From the NCBI GenBank assembly GCA_963753725.1, contig CAVWDI010000001.1, positions 496,001 through 560,000 on the forward strand: a DNA stretch of 64,000 nt. Reading direction: 5' to 3'. Source of the stretch: CAVWDI01 sp963753725 (GTDB lineage Bacteria > Chloroflexota > Anaerolineae > Anaerolineales > UBA4823). Positions 1 to 8,686 of the stretch are shown here, one piece after another (the stretch's first letter is position 1; every line of letters begins with the position of its first letter). The notes below the pieces were generated by a model. That model did no database searches, had not been told where the DNA came from, and was given only the letters and a program-made list of their open reading frames with translations. The position numbers and the translations under genes are program-made.

Positions 1-38
1 TACTAACAAGCTAAGAAGGTTCGTTTAGGAAATATTCA

Positions 39-1010
39 ATGGCAAAAATTACAATGCGCGAAGCAATCTCTCAAGCACTTTGGGAAGAGATGGAGAGAGA
101 TCCAAATGTTTTTATCATGGGGGAAGAAGTCGGTGTGTGGGGTGGAACCTACGCGGTTACGAAAGGGTTCTACGATCATTTTGGACCGAAACGAGTGAAA
201 GATACTCCAATTGCAGAGGCGGCTATCATTGGTTCGGCTATTGGCGCAGCGCTCACAGGTTTACGACCAGTTGCTGAACTTATGACGATTAATTTCGCCT
301 TTTCTGCAATGGAACACATCGTTAACGAAGCCGCAAAATTGAGATATATGTTCGGCGGTCAATTTACAATCCCATTAGTTATCCGCACTGTCGGTGGAGG
401 AGGAAGACAACTAGGGGCAACTCACTCCCAAACCCCGGATGCAATCTTCGCTCACTTTCCTGGCTTAAAAGTCGTCGCACCTGGTACACCAGAGGATGCC
501 AAAGGTATGCTGAAAAATGCCATCCGGTCCGATGACCCTGTATTATTTATCGAACACGCGACGCTTTATCAGGTTCGCAGTGAAGTACCGGAAGGTGAAA
601 TTCTGGTTCCTTTAGGGACATCAAAAATTCATCGCCCCGGCACTGATGTAACAATCGTTACCTACAGTAAAATGCTTGAAGTTTCATCCAAAGCAGCTGA
701 TCGGCTTGCAAAAGAAGGGATTGAAGTAGAGATCATCGATCTGCGTTCATTGCGTCCTCTCGATATGGAGCCCGTAATTGAATCTTTCATGAAGACCAAC
801 CGTGCTGTTGTGGTTGAAGAAGGATGGCGTTCGTATGGTGTAGGATCTGAAGTTGTATCACGGATTTATGAAGAAGCCTTCGATTATGTTGATGCGCCTA
901 TCCTCCGTGTTGCCCAGAAAGAAGTTCCTTTACCTTACAATCAAACTCTCGAACAATCTGCACTTCCTCAAGTGGATGATGTTATCAATGCTGTCAAGGA
1001 GGTCATGTAA
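39..1010 (+). CDS. pdhB: Pyruvate dehydrogenase E1 component, beta subunit
   Basis: This 323-residue protein is the transketolase-like beta subunit of a heterotetrameric 2-oxoacid dehydrogenase E1, which decarboxylates pyruvate with thiamine diphosphate and passes the acetyl group to E2-bound lipoate. The N-terminal pyrimidine-binding domain has the typical FIMGEEVG start and the VRTVGGGG region; the C-terminal domain contains the family motif DLRSLRPLD and the stretch VVVEEGWR. Length is normal for the family. The stop codon overlaps the ATG of the E2 gene by one base, so the two are co-translated. The partner alpha subunit should lie just upstream of the window; the first 38 bases are too short to show it. 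A branched-chain or acetoin E1-beta cannot be fully excluded by sequence alone. Confidence 0.93.
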   Translation: MAKITMREAISQALWEEMERDPNVFIMGEEVGVWGGTYAVTKGFYDHFGPKRVKDTPIAEAAIIGSAIGAALTGLRPVAELMTINFAFSAMEHIVNEAAKLRYMFGGQFTIPLVIRTVGGGGRQLGATHSQTPDAIFAHFPGLKVVAPGTPEDAKGMLKNAIRSDDPVLFIEHATLYQVRSEVPEGEILVPLGTSKIHRPGTDVTIVTYSKMLEVSSKAADRLAKEGIEVEIIDLRSLRPLDMEPVIESFMKTNRAVVVEEGWRSYGVGSEVVSRIYEEAFDYVDAPILRVAQKEVPLPYNQTLEQSALPQVDDVINAVKEVM

Positions 1011-2308
1011 TGGCAGAACTAATCAACATGCCTAAGTTAGGATTTGACATGGCTGAAGGCACACTGGTGCGTTGGGTTATACTCGAAGGTGAAAGCGTCT
1101 CCAAAGGTGCGATTTTAGCTGAGATCGAAACGGATAAGGCTACAGTTGAAGTCGAATCTCACCATGAAGGGATTATGTTCCAACATTTAGTACCCGTTGG
1201 ACAAATTGTTCCAATAAACACACCCATTGCTGTGATCGCAGGTCCAGATGAAGAAGTTGATGTAAATGGTTTGTTAGGCAGCGCAGTCACAGAAGTTGAA
1301 ACACCAGCTCCAACTGAAGTCGAAACGGAAATCAAAACCCAAGAAATTAAAGGTAAAGAGAGCGTTGTTGAAATAAAACAAGATAAACGTCTACCTGGAG
1401 ACGTAAAAGCCTCACCGATCGCTCGACGAATCGCACAAGAAATGGGGATCAATTTACAGGCTGTAAGTGGCACAGGCGCCGGCGGTCGGATATCCAAAAA
1501 AGATATAGAAATATACTTATCAACCCCTGCCGATAAAGCTAAATTGGAGCAGGAAGCACCAGCTGATAAAACGGTCGAATTACCACCCTTATCTATCACA
1601 CCAGTTGTCTCTGTAGCACCAAAACCTTCACAGACAATCCCACTGAACCGTCTTAGAGCAGCGATTGGCAAACGCATGACGGAAGCAAAACAACAAGCTC
1701 CCCATTTTTATGTGACCCACGAATATAAATTTGAAGCGCTTGTCGAACTGAGGAAACAATATAACGCCCTGCTACCAAAAGAAGAAAAAGTTTCTATTAA
1801 TGATTTTATCGTCAAAGCAGCAGCGCTCACACTGCTTCAATTTCCGAATCTAAATGCTTCGTTGGATGGCGACCAGGTAGTCCATCATGGTCATATTAAT
1901 ATTGGTGTCGCTGTAGCAGTAGAAGGGGGTCTTCTTACAATCGTTAGTCACGATGCTGATATTAAACCCATCCATCAAATTGCACAGGAAACTCGAAGCA
2001 TGGTACAGAGAGCACGGGAAGGAAAAGTAAGACCGGATGATATTGAAGGTTCTACGTTTACAGTCAGCAATATGGGTATGTTTGATGTAGACCATTTCAT
2101 TGCTATCATCAATCCCCCTGAAGCTGCTATCTTTGCGGTCGGATCTGCAAAAGAGGTACCGGTTATTGAAGATGGCAAAATCAAACCCGGGCTGCGCATG
2201 AAAGCCACCCTATCCGTTGACCATCGCGTAAGTGATGGCGCCGAAGCCGCTCAATTCCTGCAAGCGCTGGCCGTTTATATTGAGAGCCCCTTACGCTTAC
2301 TGTTTTAA
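1010..2308 (+). CDS. pdhC: Dihydrolipoamide acetyltransferase (E2) of 2-oxoacid dehydrogenase complex
   Basis: This E2 subunit transfers the acetyl group from lipoamide to CoA and forms the core of the complex. Domain order is clear: one lipoyl domain (residues about 1-80) with the lipoylated lysine in ETDKATVEVES, an acidic Pro/Glu/Thr linker, the peripheral subunit-binding domain (about 135-170, KASPIARRIAQEMGI with GAGGRI), a second linker, and the catalytic acyltransferase domain (about 200-432) ending with the catalytic DHRVSDG motif. It directly follows the E1-beta gene with a one-base overlap. No dihydrolipoamide dehydrogenase follows, so E3 must be encoded elsewhere. The substrate (pyruvate rather than another 2-oxoacid) is inferred. 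Confidence 0.92.
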   Translation: MAELINMPKLGFDMAEGTLVRWVILEGESVSKGAILAEIETDKATVEVESHHEGIMFQHLVPVGQIVPINTPIAVIAGPDEEVDVNGLLGSAVTEVETPAPTEVETEIKTQEIKGKESVVEIKQDKRLPGDVKASPIARRIAQEMGINLQAVSGTGAGGRISKKDIEIYLSTPADKAKLEQEAPADKTVELPPLSITPVVSVAPKPSQTIPLNRLRAAIGKRMTEAKQQAPHFYVTHEYKFEALVELRKQYNALLPKEEKVSINDFIVKAAALTLLQFPNLNASLDGDQVVHHGHINIGVAVAVEGGLLTIVSHDADIKPIHQIAQETRSMVQRAREGKVRPDDIEGSTFTVSNMGMFDVDHFIAIINPPEAAIFAVGSAKEVPVIEDGKIKPGLRMKATLSVDHRVSDGAEAAQFLQALAVYIESPLRLLF

Positions 2309-2362
2309 ATATACAAGATAACTCTATTCATTAATTCTCCCAATTGTCTTAAAAAATATATT

Positions 2363-2941
2363 ATGCCATCTTCTGAATATGACTTGAGGTACATACAAGC
2401 TGTAGTCGACCAGCTTGAGGATTATTTATTATCACAGATTTTATATTGGCCGATTGGCATTCGACCGTCCGCAGGCGCACCTTCTTATCCCAAATTAACT
2501 TTAGGTGGGTTGCTGTTTGCTCGCACAAGAGCAAGCGCAATGCCAAAATCAGAAGCGGAAACTAACAAATTCGAACAACTTGATGCAGCTATCAATCAAG
2601 CACGCACAAAATGGACGGTTAATTGGGAGAAAAAAGCAGCCAGAGGATTTCAAGCCAGGTTAACCCTCTGGCGTAATTTCATCGAAGATTATCGGGTAGA
2701 ACCCAGTTCCCAATATGACCGATATGCATATGAAGTAGGACGACGTGTCCAATTAGAATTGCTCGGCCACGAAACCAATTCAATACCAGCTGCTGCTTTC
2801 GATCTTCTGAAAAATTTAGATATAATTTTACAAACCACGCTCGTACCTGGTCACTTCATATGGGAAAAAGTGCTAGAAACAGGATTTCCAGCTGACCCAT
2901 ATTGGTATTTATATGGGTGTTTACCTTCACGTATGGAATAG
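2363..2941 (+). CDS. Conserved-looking protein of unknown function (192 aa)
   Basis: I do not recognise the family. The protein is soluble-looking, with no signal peptide or membrane segment. Residues about 1-60 and 70-190 are predicted mainly helical, with aromatic-rich ends (ILYWPIGIRP, DPYWYLYGCLPSRME). The composition, in-frame codon use and full-length ATG-to-TAG reading frame all look coding. It sits 55 bases after the E2 gene on the same strand and about 90 bases before the site-2 protease, so co-transcription with either is possible. A structural or accessory role is a guess only. Confidence 0.7.
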   Translation: MPSSEYDLRYIQAVVDQLEDYLLSQILYWPIGIRPSAGAPSYPKLTLGGLLFARTRASAMPKSEAETNKFEQLDAAINQARTKWTVNWEKKAARGFQARLTLWRNFIEDYRVEPSSQYDRYAYEVGRRVQLELLGHETNSIPAAAFDLLKNLDIILQTTLVPGHFIWEKVLETGFPADPYWYLYGCLPSRME

Positions 2942-3031
2942 ATATCATGTTTGTCCCCTGGAAATTCTGATGAAGAATTACAATTTCCCCTCACGTGAGA
3001 CTTTCTTGAAAACATCAAATCGGAGCATTGC

Positions 3032-4148
3032 CTGAACGCCAGTATAAGATTGGGGAAAATCTGGGGAATACCAATTGGTTTACATACCAGCTGGTTTTTA
3101 TTCTTTCTGTTTTTGACCTGGTCTCTTGCGATTGGATACTTCCCCAGGGAATTCCCTCAATTTCCCCTGATAAGCAACATAGTCCTGGCTGTAGTTACCA
3201 GTCTCTTTTTCTTCGTTTCTGTCCTGGCTCATGAATTAGGTCATTCAATAATTGCGATCCGAAATAAAATTCCAGTTCAAGGAATTACATTATTTATATT
3301 CGGAGGAGTCGCCCAAATCGGACACGAACCACGCACACCTGGAGAAGAGTTCCGGATAGCTATCGCAGGACCACTGGTGAGCCTTGGTCTTGCTGGAATT
3401 TTTGGCGGCATTTGGTTAATTACGCAAAACTTTCCACTTCTAGCTGCGCCTGGTGTTTACCTGATGCGGATCAATTGGATTCTGCGCCATCTTTAATATG
3501 ATTCCTGGGTTCCCATTGGATGGGGGGCGTGTGTTGAGAGCTATTGTCTGGCGCTATACAAATAATTTTCAACGCGCTACTCAGATCGCTTCATTCACAG
3601 GTCAGGTCATAGCATTTGGATTCATTGGCTATGGTGTGTATGTAATATTCCAAGGTAATTTGATGAACGGTCTTTGGATGATTTTTATTGGATGGTTTTT
3701 ACAAAACGCCGCAGCCTCTGCATATACACAAATGAATCTGCGCCACGCGATTACTGGGATAAAAGTCTCTCAAGTAATGTCACGCGAATGCAGCGAAGTA
3801 CCCAGATTAGTATCCATCAATCAGATCGTTGAGAATAATGTGTTACAGGGAGGACAGCGCTGTTTCTTTATTTGCGACCAGGGAAAGTTGAATGGAATGA
3901 TTACCCTGCGGGATATTACCAAACTACCCCAAACAAAATGGCGTTTTACTACCGCCGAACAGGTAATGATACCATTCGAGCGGCTAATTTATGTTGATCC
4001 TGATACTGAATTACTGGAAGCTTTACAGATTATGGATTCTGAAAAGATAGCCCAAATCCCTGTCGTTCAAAACAACAACTTAATCGGAACCCTCACGCGT
4101 GAACAGATAATCCACTATTTACGATTACGGTCTGAACTTGGCATATAA
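3032..4148 (+). CDS. Site-2 protease (M50) with C-terminal CBS pair, frameshifted
   Basis: This is an integral membrane zinc protease of the M50/SpoIVFB type. The zinc motif HELGH lies in the first half and the second metal motif NMIPGFPLDGG in the second half; a tandem CBS domain (roughly the last 130 residues) follows, as in nucleotide-sensing M50 peptidases. The two halves are in different frames: at 3485-3488 the text reads CTGCGCC where one base fewer joins INWIL to AIFNMIPG. The reading frame is open upstream of the first TTG (3050), and a CTG at 3032, 6-7 bases after CGGAG, would give a start MNASIRLGKIWGIPI that resembles family N-termini, so a non-ATG start is likely. Several membrane helices are visible on both sides of the break. 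Confidence 0.85.
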
Positions 4149-4160
4149 AAAAATTATCTT

Positions 4161-5267
4161 TTACTTATCCTGTCCCACATTTACAAACCTGGTCAATTCT
4201 GTAACGCTCAGATTTTCTATTCCCAGTTTATTTAGAGTTCTCCCGCGTCTCCAATAATCCGTCCGATGGATAATGCAAGCCAAACGGATAATGCTATCAA
4301 TACCCCTCACTGAAACACCATAGCGTTGTGCAAGAGAGGCTATTGGCACAAGACTCATCGGAATATCCTCAAAAATATAACGGTGGTTCAACGTCCTGGG
4401 CGCCATAATACCAATATAGCCTGGTTGGTTATAAATCGTTTCGTGCAGATCATCCCCGACAGTATTGTAAGCCAGTTTCAGCCATTCCCTCGCAGTCCGT
4501 GCCCGAATCCCCAGCGAAGAGGCCACGGTCACACGTTCCCTGTCAAGCACTTCCAGTACTCTGGCGACCGATGGGGTTACCCCATCTATATAAAACTGAA
4601 AATCGCCATGGGTGGACTCAATTCTGGCTGCATTTAGAAGGGACAAGGCCGGGTGGAAAATTGCGCCCATATTATTTAAACCTGTGTTCAATACATTAAC
4701 GCCGTGGATAAACTGCGGGTAAACCGGATTGATCGCTTCCAGCACATTCTCCGTACGGGTAGCAGGTAACGCAGCTAAAGGTACCGCCTCTTTTATTCGA
4801 AAAATTCTAGCTTGTGCAGGACCTTCTGACCGGCTGGCATATATAAATGTTTCCGCCTCAGCAACAGTAAAATCGGTTTCGACCCCAGAATCTAATAAAG
4901 CTTTATGAAATTCTATCGCTCCGCACGTGCGACCCGGATGCAAAACGAATATCTGATCATCTTTAATGAAGGGTGCAATAGACCTGGCAATATCGGCGTG
5001 TGCAGAAGAAGGTACCACAACCATGACCACTTCTGCATCACTAATCGCTTCTTCAATATCTGAAGAGACATTTACAAATTTCCCAAACCCGCGCGGACCA
5101 CCTTCAAAACTTTCGAGCTCTATTCCTCCCCGCGCTAGAACACCCGCGATATTATCAGATGTACGATTGAAGTGGGTTACTTCAACCCCCATTAAAGCCA
5201 AATGGGCAGCCATCGCTTTTCCACCGTGACCTGCTCCTATTACTGTATACCTGGAAGGTATCCTCAT
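4161..5267 (-). CDS. NAD/NADP octopine/nopaline dehydrogenase family protein
   Basis: The N-terminal Rossmann fold has the dinucleotide motif VIGAGHGGKAMAAHL, followed by a beta-alpha region with VVVPSSAHADIA, and the C-terminal half matches the all-helical domain of octopine/nopaline dehydrogenases (GAIFHPALSLLNAARIE). Such enzymes reductively condense an amino acid with a 2-oxoacid or act as related opine or ketopantoate-like reductases; the substrate cannot be told here. The ATG at 5267 is preferred over a TTG three bases upstream because GGAGG lies five bases before it. The gene ends 12 bases from the convergent protease gene and is separated from trpB2 upstream by a strong terminator. 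Confidence 0.85.
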   Translation of the reverse strand: MRIPSRYTVIGAGHGGKAMAAHLALMGVEVTHFNRTSDNIAGVLARGGIELESFEGGPRGFGKFVNVSSDIEEAISDAEVVMVVVPSSAHADIARSIAPFIKDDQIFVLHPGRTCGAIEFHKALLDSGVETDFTVAEAETFIYASRSEGPAQARIFRIKEAVPLAALPATRTENVLEAINPVYPQFIHGVNVLNTGLNNMGAIFHPALSLLNAARIESTHGDFQFYIDGVTPSVARVLEVLDRERVTVASSLGIRARTAREWLKLAYNTVGDDLHETIYNQPGYIGIMAPRTLNHRYIFEDIPMSLVPIASLAQRYGVSVRGIDSIIRLACIIHRTDYWRRGRTLNKLGIENLSVTELTRFVNVGQDK

Positions 5268-5299
5268 CAAACCTCCTAGCTGAAATTTCTGAAAAACAA

Positions 5300-5334
5300 C
5301 CTGCCATACATTTTACATGAAAATGTATGGCAGG
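5300..5334 (-). terminator. Terminator hairpin downstream of trpB2
   Basis: A perfect 15-bp inverted repeat (5300-5314 with 5320-5334) lies between trpB2 and the downstream dehydrogenase gene. On the minus strand it is followed within a few bases by a T-rich run, as in a factor-independent terminator. It should end the T-box/trpB2 transcript. Confidence 0.75.
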
Positions 5335-5435
5335 CATAGCAAAGGAGAAGAATGCTTATTTCAGTATTCGTTGATTGATATTTTTTTTAACTGTCAACAA
5401 CAATCAATACTGCAACTTAAAATCCATACAGCGGA

Positions 5436-6809
5436 TTAATCATCAAATGGAACTTGTGGAAGGTCCTTCATTGCTTCCGCGACAGCCTCCGCCGGATATT
5501 CGAAATTCACTAACTCACCATTTAAATATGCCTGGTAAGCCGACATATCAAAGTTCCCGTGTCCGGAGAAGTTGAATAGAATCACCCTCTCTTCACCTTT
5601 TTCTTTCGCATCCAATGCTTCATCGATCACTGCACGAATCGCGTGCGCTGTTTCAGGGGCAGGGATGATCCCTTCATTGCGTGCAAAGAGCATTGCCGCT
5701 TCGAATGTGGGTAACTGCGGTACGGCGATCGCATCGATATATCCTGCCTTATAAAGGGCGCATAAACTGGGAGCCATTCCATGATATCTTAATCCTCCAG
5801 CATGGATTGGCGGGGGGACGAAGGCGTGTCCCAATGTATACATTTTCACAATCGGCGCCATTTTCGCAGTATCACCATAATCGAATGTATATACACCCTT
5901 TGTCAATGTGGGAGTTGCTGTTGGTTCTACAGCCAACAGTCTCGTACTTTGTTTTTCAAGTAAGTTCTTACGCAGGAAAGGATAAGCCATACCCGCAAAA
6001 TTCGAACCGCCACCCACACAACCAATTACAACATCCGGATATTCTCCAGCCATATCCATCTGTTTCAATGCTTCCTCACCAATAATGGACTGGTGGGTCA
6101 GGACATGATTTAATACCGAACCGAGGCTGTATTTCTTTTTGCCCTCTGAAGTGGCTGCCACTTCAACGGCCTCAGAAATTGCCATACCCAATGACCCTGG
6201 GCTATCAGGATCCTCTTCTAAAATGCTTTGCCCAAATCGCGTCCGATCAGTTGGGCTGGCATATACCTGTGCGCCGAAACATTCCATCATTACCCTTCGA
6301 TAAGGCTTCTGGTTGTAGGATACCTTGACCATGTAAACTTCTAGATCTATGTCAAAGAAATTACATGCCATAGACAAAGCAGACCCCCATTGACCTGCAC
6401 CAGTCTCAGTGGTCAAAGATTGAACACCCTCAATCTTATTGTAATAAGCCTGCGCAACTGCAGTGTTTGGCTTATGACTTCCAGGGGGTGAAACACCCTC
6501 ATTTTTGAAGTAGATATGGGCCGGTGTTCCCAATGCCTTTTCTAATCGCACAGCACGAATGAGTGGAGTCGGACGCCATAACTTATAGATATCGCGAACT
6601 TCTTCCGGTATCGGAATATACCTGTCAGTGCTCACTTCCTGCATAATAAGTCCCATCGGAAAAAGTACATTTAGAAATTCAGGCGTTACTGGTTCCATGG
6701 TTTGTGGGTTTAATACGGGTGCTGGCGGGACTGGCATATCAGCATTAATGTTGTACCAGTTTGTCGGCATGTCGGATTCGTTCAGGAAATATTTTGTTTG
6801 GTCAGTCAT
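5436..6809 (-). CDS. trpB2: Tryptophan synthase beta-like PLP enzyme, TrpB2 type
   Basis: This 457-residue PLP fold-type II enzyme belongs to the TrpB2 (TrpB-like) group, longer at the N terminus than ordinary TrpB. The Schiff-base lysine is Lys113 in PPGSHKPNTA, the substrate loop is TETGAGQWGSALS, and the phosphate-binding glycine loop is CVGGGSNFAG. It condenses indole with serine to give tryptophan; TrpB2 proteins often work without TrpA, salvaging indole. No trpA or other trp gene is adjacent. A GGAGG lies 6 bases before the ATG. The gene stands alone behind a T-box leader, which supports regulation by uncharged tRNA-Trp. Confidence 0.93.
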   Translation of the reverse strand: MTDQTKYFLNESDMPTNWYNINADMPVPPAPVLNPQTMEPVTPEFLNVLFPMGLIMQEVSTDRYIPIPEEVRDIYKLWRPTPLIRAVRLEKALGTPAHIYFKNEGVSPPGSHKPNTAVAQAYYNKIEGVQSLTTETGAGQWGSALSMACNFFDIDLEVYMVKVSYNQKPYRRVMMECFGAQVYASPTDRTRFGQSILEEDPDSPGSLGMAISEAVEVAATSEGKKKYSLGSVLNHVLTHQSIIGEEALKQMDMAGEYPDVVIGCVGGGSNFAGMAYPFLRKNLLEKQSTRLLAVEPTATPTLTKGVYTFDYGDTAKMAPIVKMYTLGHAFVPPPIHAGGLRYHGMAPSLCALYKAGYIDAIAVPQLPTFEAAMLFARNEGIIPAPETAHAIRAVIDEALDAKEKGEERVILFNFSGHGNFDMSAYQAYLNGELVNFEYPAEAVAEAMKDLPQVPFDD

Positions 6810-6924
6810 CTTATCCTCCAGTTTAAGTACGTTGTTTTTGGTTAACGATTCTAAAATTTTTCAAATACATTTTTATTGATGCAATTTTTTTTCGTTATTT
6901 TCAATACAACCTCCTATTATTAAC

Positions 6925-7296
6925 AAATAAAGCGTCCATCCCATTGGGGACGAACGCTTGTAGTCCGCGGTACCACCCCGGTTAGGTTGACTTTTAAGCA
7001 AAAAACCTGTCGGTGTTGCGACAGGAATTATTAGGCCAGCCTCACTCGATAAAAGTACGGTAATCTAGAAGAATACTCAATCTGCCTAAATCACTTATAC
7101 TCCTTGCCCAGATAACGGTGGCATCTCCGGTTTAGGCTAATTGACATATTGTTCACCTACCAGCATGTCTTTCGCCCTTCCACTCCAAGGTCCATTCAAC
7201 GCTGTCGTTTGGATGGGGTTCACACCGTCTCCCATTCTCTGGACCATCGTTTCAACGTTTACTAGTCCTCTTCAAAGTGTTGTTTTATTTAATTAG
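6925..7296 (-). promoter_or_regulatory. T-box riboswitch leader of trpB2, probably tRNA-Trp
   Basis: The minus strand carries the canonical T-box sequence GGGTGGTACCGCGG (complement of 6965-6978) in the antiterminator position. Directly downstream is a terminator hairpin (about 6930-6959) with AAGCGT/ACGCTT arms and a T-rich tail. Upstream, about 7150-7290 can fold as stem I: GGTCC and GGACC pair below an AGAGA-type distal arm. A UGG triplet next to GGACC on the 3-prime side is a candidate Trp specifier, fitting the downstream gene, although the exact specifier assignment needs a covariance model. Uncharged tRNA would favour the antiterminator and expression of trpB2. Confidence 0.93.
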
Positions 7297-7301
7297 GATG
7301 A

Positions 7302-7329
7302 ATTATATGTTAAAGCCAACTTTTGTCAA
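7302..7329 (-). promoter_or_regulatory. Sigma-70-type promoter for the T-box/trpB2 unit
   Basis: On the minus strand TTGACA (7329-7324) is followed after 16 bases by a perfect TATAAT (7307-7302). The predicted start near 7295 is just upstream of the T-box fold. It lies immediately after the end of dfrA, so trpB2 is an independent transcription unit. Confidence 0.75.
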
Positions 7330-7344
7330 GAAGCAAAAAGGACA

Positions 7345-7839
7345 TCAGATTTTCTTTACCAGGTATTTAAAAATAGAAGAATACTGATTATCATCATTTG
7401 CCGGCTGGTAAACCGTCCACTTCTCAAACCAATCCTCGTGGCGGTATTGAGGGAAGTAAACATCGCAATCTGTAATCGTCTGTAAAATTGTTAAGTACAT
7501 TCGGTTTGCTAATTCTATAGATTGGGAAAAAACCTCACCCCCGCCAATTATGAACGCTTCACTCTCATTATCTATGCTGGCGATTGATAATGCGTTTTCA
7601 ATACTATTCGATATTACACAACCTTGGAAAAAATACGCCTGGTTCTTCGTTATTATGATGCTCTTTCGTCCTGCAAGTGGTTTGCCGATTGATTCGAAAG
7701 TTTTTCGGCCCATTATTATATAATGACCCATTGTCAAGCGTTTGAAACGCTTTTGATCATCCTTCAATTTCCATGGAAGTTGGTTATTCTTACCAATCCC
7801 CCCTGCTTGATCCAACGCAGCAATAATCGAAACTTTCAT
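7345..7839 (-). CDS. dfrA: Dihydrofolate reductase
   Basis: This enzyme reduces dihydrofolate to tetrahydrofolate with NADPH, regenerating the folate oxidised by the neighbouring thymidylate synthase. The N terminus KVSIIAALDQAGGIGKNNQLPWKLKDD contains the substrate-binding loop with PW and the acidic Asp; GRKTFESIGKPL and the NADPH loop FIIGGGEVFSQ follow. Its length of about 164 residues is typical. The start is taken at the ATG at 7839; a TTG three codons upstream (7848) is possible. It is the last gene downstream of thyA. Confidence 0.95.
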   Translation of the reverse strand: MKVSIIAALDQAGGIGKNNQLPWKLKDDQKRFKRLTMGHYIIMGRKTFESIGKPLAGRKSIIITKNQAYFFQGCVISNSIENALSIASIDNESEAFIIGGGEVFSQSIELANRMYLTILQTITDCDVYFPQYRHEDWFEKWTVYQPANDDNQYSSIFKYLVKKI

Positions 7840-7889
7840 ATTATTCAATCACACCAGAAATATAAAGAAATTGCCGGATAATCAAAAAC

Positions 7890-8684
7890 TTAAACAGCAA
7901 CATCCGCTTTGATATGGGGATGTGCTTGATAATTGATCAATTCGAAATCATCGTATTGATAGTCAAAAATGGAAATAACCTGATCATTTATTTTTATGTT
8001 TGGTAATGTGAACGGTTGGCGCTTAAGCTGCGTTTCAGCTTGTTCAACATGATTATTATACAAATGTACATCACCAAATGTGTGAACAAATTCCCCTACT
8101 TTCAGGTTGCATACCTGCGCGATCATATGCGTTAGCAGTGCATAAGATGCAATATTGAAAGGCACACCTAAAAAAATATCTGCCGACCGTTGGTAGAGTT
8201 GACAAGATAAAGCCTGATTTACAACATAGAATTGAAACAAAAGGTGACACGGTGGTAGTGCCATTTTATCAATATCAGCCACATTCCAAGCGCTGACAAT
8301 CAATCGGCGTGAATGTGGATTTTTCTTTATCTCATAAATCAAATTAGTAATTTGGTCAATCGACCCTTGGTCAGGAGTTGTCCAGAACCGCCATTGGCTA
8401 CCATAAACCGGTCCGAGTTCTCCTTTTTCATCCGCCCATTCATTCCAAATACGAACGCCATTTTCTTGCAGATAACGGACATTTGTGTCGCCTCTAAGAA
8501 ACCAAATAAGTTCGTAGATAATTGACCTTATATGCAGCTTCTTTGTCGTAATTATTGGAAATCCTTCCTCGAGGTTGAAGCGCATTTGATACCCAAACAC
8601 CGACCTGGTACCCACTCCAGTCCGATCACTCCTCTCTGCTCCGTGATCGATGATATGCTGCATAAGGTCCAAATATTGCTTCAT
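7890..8684 (-). CDS. thyA: Thymidylate synthase (ThyA)
   Basis: This is the classical 264-residue thymidylate synthase, which methylates dUMP using methylenetetrahydrofolate and releases dihydrofolate. The catalytic cysteine lies in LPPCHLLFQFYV, preceded by SAWNVADIDKMALPP; the arginines in DRTGVGTRSVFG and YQRSADIFLGVPFN bind phosphate; the HTFGDVHLYNNH motif is intact. It lies between ribF (2 bases upstream) and dfrA, so three folate/flavin enzymes share one transcript. Presence of ThyA with DHFR argues against ThyX use here. Confidence 0.97.
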   Translation of the reverse strand: MKQYLDLMQHIIDHGAERSDRTGVGTRSVFGYQMRFNLEEGFPIITTKKLHIRSIIYELIWFLRGDTNVRYLQENGVRIWNEWADEKGELGPVYGSQWRFWTTPDQGSIDQITNLIYEIKKNPHSRRLIVSAWNVADIDKMALPPCHLLFQFYVVNQALSCQLYQRSADIFLGVPFNIASYALLTHMIAQVCNLKVGEFVHTFGDVHLYNNHVEQAETQLKRQPFTLPNIKINDQVISIFDYQYDDFELINYQAHPHIKADVAV

Positions 8685-8686
8685 TG

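Noticed and set aside
1..38. End of a pdhA gene at the left edge
   Set aside because: Only 38 bases are available and no frame can be assigned with confidence.
1159..1677. 172-codon minus-strand frame inside the E2 gene
   Set aside because: It is a shadow of the lipoyl and linker coding region, which is certain on the plus strand.
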